Positions 58,562 to 64,000 of a stretch of 64,000 nt of DNA are shown here, piece after piece; the stretch's first letter is position 1; each line of letters starts with the position of its first letter. Under the pieces are notes generated by a model that searched no databases, was not told the DNA's origin, and saw nothing but the letters and a program-made list of their open reading frames with translations. The DNA is from Fomes fomentarius (lineage: Eukaryota > Basidiomycota > Agaricomycetes > Polyporales > Polyporaceae), in NCBI GenBank assembly GCA_022606135.1, contig JABYQN010000010.1, positions 310,001-374,000 of the forward strand, written 5' to 3'. Both the position numbers and the translations under genes were made by a program.

Positions 58562-61500
58562 ATGGCTGAAGCGGACCAAGGGCGCAAGACGATTGTAGTC
58601 GTCGGCCTAGGCATGGTGGGAATCGGTACGTTATGACTCTAATTTGTTATCTGTATGTTGACAAATGTTCACTCGTCGGATCGCTAGCCTTCATTGAGAA
58701 GCTTTTGGACTTGGACACCGACAAGCGATTTCGCATTGTGACCTGCGGAGAAGAAACCCATTGTAAGTTGTGACGCTTGGGGATCCCTGTTGCTGAAGCT
58801 CATCCCATCTTGACAGTCGCGTACAATCGAGTCGCACTCACTGACTTCTTTCAGCACCGCAACATCGAGAAGCTCTATCTCAACTCACGTATGTCTCTCC
58901 TTCGCCCCTCCTTACGGAGCTTACATACAAACTCTGTAATCGCAAACATGTAGCTGAGTGGTACGCTAAGCAAGACTCCGACCGTTTCGAGTTCCACATT
59001 GGAGAAACAGTCACTTCTCTCGATGCAGGCGCGCATACAGTCACAACCGATAAAGGACGTACCATCACATACGACTACTGTGTTCTCGCTACTGGCTCGG
59101 ATGCCACCCTTCCCAGCTATGCCGATCTATCTGTTCCAGGAGTGTTCGTCTACCGCAACATCGCGGACGTCAACAAGTTGCTCGCACGTGCGGACAAGGA
59201 AGATATGAAAGACGCTAAGGTTTGTCCCCGGTCTGATTCTCATCCCACTCTGACTTCCGCCTCCCCTTTTAGGCAGTCGTGCTGGGAGGAGGTCTCCTCG
59301 GCCTCGAGGCTGCGAAAGCAGTCTACGATCTCCCCACAATCAAAGACGTCTCAATCATACACAGGCAGGCATACCCTCTCTCCCGACAACTCGACGCCCA
59401 GGGCGGCGAGATCGTACTTCGGCGCATCGAAGGCATGGGCGTGCGATTCCTAGGGAGCACGTCTGCCCAGCGCCTTCTCACCAACGACCACGGTGCGCTC
59501 ACGGGAATCGAGCTCTCAGATGGGTCCGTCGTTGACTGCGACATCGTGATCTTCGCCATCGGGATCACCCCGCGGGACGATCTCGCGCGTAACGCGGGTC
59601 TCGCATGTGTTCTACGGGGAGGTATCGTGGTTGATGACTACCTGAAGACAAGCACGGAGGACGTGTACGCGATCGGCGAGTGCGCAAGTTGGAAGAATAA
59701 TACGTATGGTCTTATCGCACCGGGCATTGAGATGGCGGATATCCTTTCGTTCAACTTCACCCAGGCGCAGACGGATATTGGAACGTTCAAGCCGAGACAG
59801 ATGGTATTCCTTCTACCCGGGCGCTCTAACGCACTGATACAATGGCTGAGTATGTCTTGACAGAATACCCCGGATTTGTCTACGAAGCTGAAGCTCATGG
59901 GTGTGGACGTGCGTAAACATGCGATGACTATTCTATTGTTCACAGTGATCATGTGCGCTGCTTATAGGTAGCCTCGTTTGGGGAGTACTTTGCCGGGCAG
60001 CACGGACAGGCGAAGTCCATACCGAATATAACCCCTGCCCCAGAAAGTAAGGGTGCTGTCAAGCACGACGCGTCTACCCCGCGCAAACGCCACGGCGCAG
60101 CAGCAGCAGCAGCCGACGGTGCAGTTGAAGCGCTGACATACCGCGATCCCTTCGCAGGAGTGTACAAGAAGTAAGAGCGCTCTCTCCGTTCCCGTCGCAC
60201 AAATTTGCCTTGATGAGCGTTATCCCTATGTATGGACAGATACATCTTCAGCGCTGACGGTAAGTACCTCCTTGGCGGGATGATGGTCGGCGATACGGCG
60301 GACTACGTGAAACTAGTCGCGCTGGTGAAGAAGAAGGTTTGTGGCCATTCTATTCCCCAGCGGGAGCTTCTAAGTCCTGCTGGGCCCCAATCTACTCCGA
60401 CAGCTCTAAGGCCCGCTTTACAGAAACCGCTTGAGTTGCCGCCTTCACAGTTCATACTCGGCTCTCGAAGCGGGCAGGAAGACTCGGGAGAGGATCTGGA
60501 TGACGACACCCAGATCTGCAGCTGTCACGTCAGTCTAGTCTTGCTTCTTGAGCGTGCTATAGCAACTGACATCCGCCCCGCACACGTGAAGAACGTCAGC
60601 AAAGGACGCATCGTGCAATGTATCAAGGGCGGCGGTCAGAGCGTAGCCGACGTCAAGACGCAGACCAAGGCGGGGTCGGGATGTGGAGGATGTGTGTTTC
60701 AATGCCCTATTGCTGCGCATGCATCTGATCGAACTCTGTCTGACGCTGACGTATATGGGGAACAGGTGTGCCCCTCATGACGAATATCGTGAAGGTGCAT
60801 TCTGAGGGTCCACTATCCGTCATATTGTTGCTCAAACGAGATCTGTTCGTCTCAGGCCGAGATGAAGAAGATGGGTATCGCGGTCAACAATAACCTGTGC
60901 CCTCATTTCGCCATGTCCAGAGCGGATCTGTTCAACGTCGTCAAGTAAGGCTCATGCCCCCGATCTATTACAGCCATATATAGATCACTCATGTCAATGC
61001 ATAGGATCAAGAAGCTAAAGACCTTTTCGGAAGTCATGGATGCCGTCGGTGTCAAGGCGGGCTTAGTAGGTTGTGAGACCTGCAAGCCTGCTGTCGGAAG
61101 CATCTTGTCTAGTCTCTGGAACGAGTTAATCATGAAACCCGTACATCATGCGTATGTGGCCTATCCATTCTGTCGCTCGGGTCCTGACCTGATCGCTCGT
61201 CGTTCTGCAAGCAACCAAGATACGAATGACAGGTAAGAAGTAGTCATACCCTGGTGAGTTATGTCTTACGTGCGCTGAACTCTTGACCGATAGATTCCTT
61301 GCTAACATACAGCGGAACGGTACGGCCACTCCTTGCGGTGTCACGAGTATTGGATTACTCATTCTGCACAGGGAGCTTCTCTGTTGTGCCTAGAATCGCC
61401 GCCGGAGAGGTCTGGGTTCAATATGTATACGCTTGATGCTCAACTAACTCACATGCGGTAACGAGTGCAGATCACTCCAGACAAGCTTGTCGTCCTTGGT

Positions 61501-63447
61501 GAAGTCGCAAAGAAATGTAGGTACCGCTTGTGGCGCATATATCTTCGTCATTCTCATCAAAGATAACAATCAGTCGGACTGTACACGAAGATCACTGGCG
61601 CACAGCGGATCGACATGTTCGGTGCTGAGCGGGCAGATCTTCCATCAATATGGAAGGAACTAGTCGATGCAGGTTTCGAGAGTGGGCATGCGTACGGTAT
61701 GTCCGTAAATTGTGGTGTTCGTCAGTCGTGCTTACATATGCTGCCCGAAGGCAAGGCTCTAAGAACCGTCAAGTCCTGTGTCGGATCGTCGTGGTGTCGC
61801 TACGGCATCGGAGACTCCGTTGGACGTGAGTACAATTTGATTGATGATACGAGGCTACGCGTGGCTAGGCACTCATCGATACACGAGCAGTCGCTATCCA
61901 GCTTGAACAACGTTACAAGGGCATACGGTCGCCGCACAAGTTCAAGGGAGGCGTGAGCGGATGCGTTCGGGAATGCGCGGAGGCGCAGGGCAAGGACTTC
62001 GGGCTGATAGCTACCGACAAGGGATGGAACAGTGAGTCTGAATCAGCCCGTTTCATATCGACATTCTCGCTAACTATCAGCTTTTTTGATCAGTTTATGT
62101 TTGTGGAAATGCAGGTATGCTGATCAATGCTCGACCATCTTGAGTCGGATCGTGACGGGCACACCCAGGGGCGACCCCGCGACACGGAGTGCTGCTAGCA
62201 GGAGATGTCCCCCCTCGCGCGTCGTTCGTATCATCGACAGGTTCCTCATGTACTACATCCGGACTGCAGACAAGCTCATGCGTACCGCACGGTGGCTTGA
62301 GGCCATGGAGGGCGGGATAGACGTACGGCTCAATCATCCGCATTCATGAAGTGTTGACAGATACTCAACGTCACTACAGAAGCTGCGCAAGGTCATTTTA
62401 GATGATGAACTCGGCATATGCGCAGACCTGGAGCGCGAGATGGACGAGCTCGTTGGTACGTACTTTGACGAGTGGAGGGCCGTTGTAGACGACCCCGAGC
62501 GCCAGAAGCAGTTTCGCCAGTTTGTGAACACGGTAAGTCCGTTCTCAGTTAGCAACAAGCTTTCAAGGGAGTTAATTCAGTCATACTCCATGTGAAGAAC
62601 GAGCGCGTCGAGCAGAGTGAGAAGATCAAAGAACGTGGTCAAGCGCGGCCCGCAGACTGGTCGAAGGCTGCACCTCCACTCGTACTTCGCGAGACAGACA
62701 TCACCACCCCGAAGAATCAGTGGAAGTGGCGCAAACTAGCGACTGTGCAAGATCTTGTCCCAAACGACAGCGGGACAACGTGAAGCTCACTCGTTTTTCC
62801 TCGTGTACAACCACTGACTTATGTGTATATGTAGATCGGCCGCAGTGAGGTACGGGGACAGCCAAATTGCCATCTACCATGTTCCGCATAAGGGATACTT
62901 CGCGACTCAGCAGGTGTGTAGTAATGCACCTCTGGATGACGTCCTCTCTCGATGCCTAGTCTCTCTGCCACAGATGTGTCCGCACCGACGCGCATTCGTC
63001 CTCGATCACGGTATCATCGGAGACGATCCGAAGTCCGGATCCCTTTATGTGTCCTGTACGCGTTGCTCTGCCATCGTTTTTGCTGCACGACCTCACAGAT
63101 GACTTCGTCTCACAGGCCCAATGCACAAACGAAACTTTGCTCTCACGACCGGCGAATGTCTCAACGACGCATCCTACGGAGTAGTTGCATTCGACGTGAA
63201 GACTGACGGCGACAACCTCCTACTCCTGCTTCCTGAACCAGAGGACCTGGACGCTGTCATTGGGACGTCCAAATGGATGATCCGACAGGCAACGGCTGAG
63301 TTGCTTGATAGAGGTGGGGCGCCCTCAAATGAAGGCGACCAAGGGGTGGTGGAAATCGTTGGACTCGCTGCGTCTGTACAGGAGGGGAGTGGCGTAGGGA
63401 CAGGCTGCGATACTTCGGATTGTGCGGATGCGAAGCTCAGCTGGTAG
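58562..63447 (+). CDS. niiA: Assimilatory NAD(P)H nitrite reductase, with an apparent one-base frameshift
   Basis: 27 short exons can be traced from ATG 58562 to TAG 63447, about 1098 residues. The enzyme reduces nitrite to ammonium with FAD, [2Fe-2S], siroheme and [4Fe-4S] cofactors in the cytosol. In order: N-terminal FAD/NAD domain (TIVVVGLGMVG; later VVLGGGLLGLEAA); bacterioferritin-associated-ferredoxin-like Cys cluster CSCH...GSGCGGC; ferredoxin-like half-domains with PHFAMSRADLF; siroheme/[4Fe-4S] cysteines in SCVGSSWC (C-X5-C) and GCVREC (C-X3-C); C-terminal Rieske domain (CPHRR...CPMHKR). In exon 62169-62322 the frame shifts in a run of six C (62209-62214): GATPRHGVLLAGD before and RVVRIIDRFLMYYIRTADKL after lie in different frames, and one more C would join them. 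As written, this stretch reads out of frame. An assembly error or a recent mutation are both possible. Confidence 0.93.
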
Positions 63448-63540
63448 ACGGCGGCATGAATCCCTGCTGCCAGAGAGCAGAGGCAATAGTACCTGGGAAG
63501 CTAGGCAGCTGAGTCTTGAAGCCGTTGCGACGGGTTGCGT
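63448..63540. other. 3' flank of nitrite reductase
   Basis: Nothing recognised before the SINE-like repeat. Confidence 0.4.
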
Positions 63541-63684
63541 TGTGGTAGCGCGGTGGTCTAATGGTTATGTCAAGCCTCAGAGAAGATGTCTTTGATGCTG
63601 CTCTCCGCTTGGCTTCGCTGACTAATCTAACCCCAACCTCCCCTCTTAACCTCCCCTCCTCTCGCTCAATCTACTGGCGCTCTA
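63541..63684 (+). mobile_element. tRNA-derived SINE-like element, plus-strand copy
   Basis: It begins TGTGGTAGCGCGGTGGTCTA with an A-box-like TGGTCTAATGG at 63554-63564, resembling a tRNA 5' half. It continues CTCAGAGAAGATGTCTTTGA, CTTCGCTGACTAATCTAACC, a C/T-rich part and CTCAATCTACTGGCGCTCTA. The same sequence is found inverted at 22258-22398. No B box or poly(A) tail is evident. Confidence 0.6.
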
Positions 63685-64000
63685 CTATAGGTTATGGCCC
63701 TCCGGGTGGTCCTGGACACTCCCACACTACAGCGCTCGTAGGTTGCCAAGAGCAAATACGAGAAGCACCCAGTCGCCGGCTGTAGACCGTTCTATTGTTG
63801 CAATAACTCACTACGATATTGGCGCGCATAAGTACTCAACGGCTACAGCGCGGGGCAGGCGGAGAGCAGGTGACAACCACTTCCATCTCTGACAGCAAGA
63901 CTTGGAGACATTGCACACCGTAAAACTTGAGATCGATAGTTCCAGGCCCTTCCAAAGGTGTGATGATTTGCACAGTATGCCGTCGATGACAATTTGAGTT
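63685..64000. other. Window end, nothing recognised
   Basis: No coding, RNA or repeat signal beyond the SINE-like element. Confidence 0.4.

Noticed and set aside
63541..63620. Functional tRNA gene
   Set aside because: The A-box-like head is present, but no B box, anticodon stem or acceptor pairing follows, and a near-identical copy exists elsewhere.
1..64000. CRISPR arrays, operons or bacterial ribosome-binding sites
   Set aside because: The spliceosomal gene structure throughout shows eukaryotic nuclear DNA; no spaced short palindromic repeats were seen.

Overview
The window is nuclear DNA of a filamentous basidiomycete, most likely an agaricomycete. The genes carry many 45-80 nt introns (27 exons in the nitrite reductase). 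The gene types fit: a WOPR-domain regulator, secreted glucose-oxidase-like GMC enzymes, a yeast-type cytosine deaminase, an ankyrin/PH oxysterol-binding protein and ATG4. Exon models below were built by hand from splice sites, reading frame and family knowledge. No searches were run.

Layout. 1-324: 3' end of a flavin monooxygenase-like gene. 3181-4923 and 6668-8663: two secreted paralogues of one uncharacterised family, with cytosine deaminase (FCY1-like) between them. 10587-12050: Gti1/Pac2 (WOPR) regulator. 15670-18103 and 19373-21893: tandem GMC oxidoreductases with the same 10-exon structure. They are bracketed by two direct copies of a ~1.85 kb block (12620-14475 and 22400-24275). A tRNA-derived SINE-like repeat abuts the right block, and a second copy lies at 63541. 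25066-28849 (minus): Osh1/Osh2-like protein with ankyrin repeats, PH domain, FFAT motif and lipid-binding domain.

The most unusual region is 31379-54776. A 10.5 kb unit holding ATG4 is arranged as two full units plus a third ATG4. The first two ATG4 copies stop inside intron 4 and are joined to a ~7.85 kb repeat-rich segment (here called R). They keep the whole peptidase core but lose the 264-residue C-terminal tail, which only the third copy has. Units 1 and 2 differ by three single-base homopolymer indels, yet the promoter of copy 1 is clearly diverged from that of copies 2 and 3. This suggests recombination between two haplotypes, or an assembly error at a heterozygous locus.

57000-58244: peroxisomal dienoyl-CoA isomerase ending in SKL. 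58562-63447: assimilatory nitrite reductase, intact apart from one missing base in a C-run at 62209-62214.

The genes do not form one pathway. The pairs (secreted family, GMC) are local duplications, and the remaining genes are housekeeping or metabolic functions side by side.
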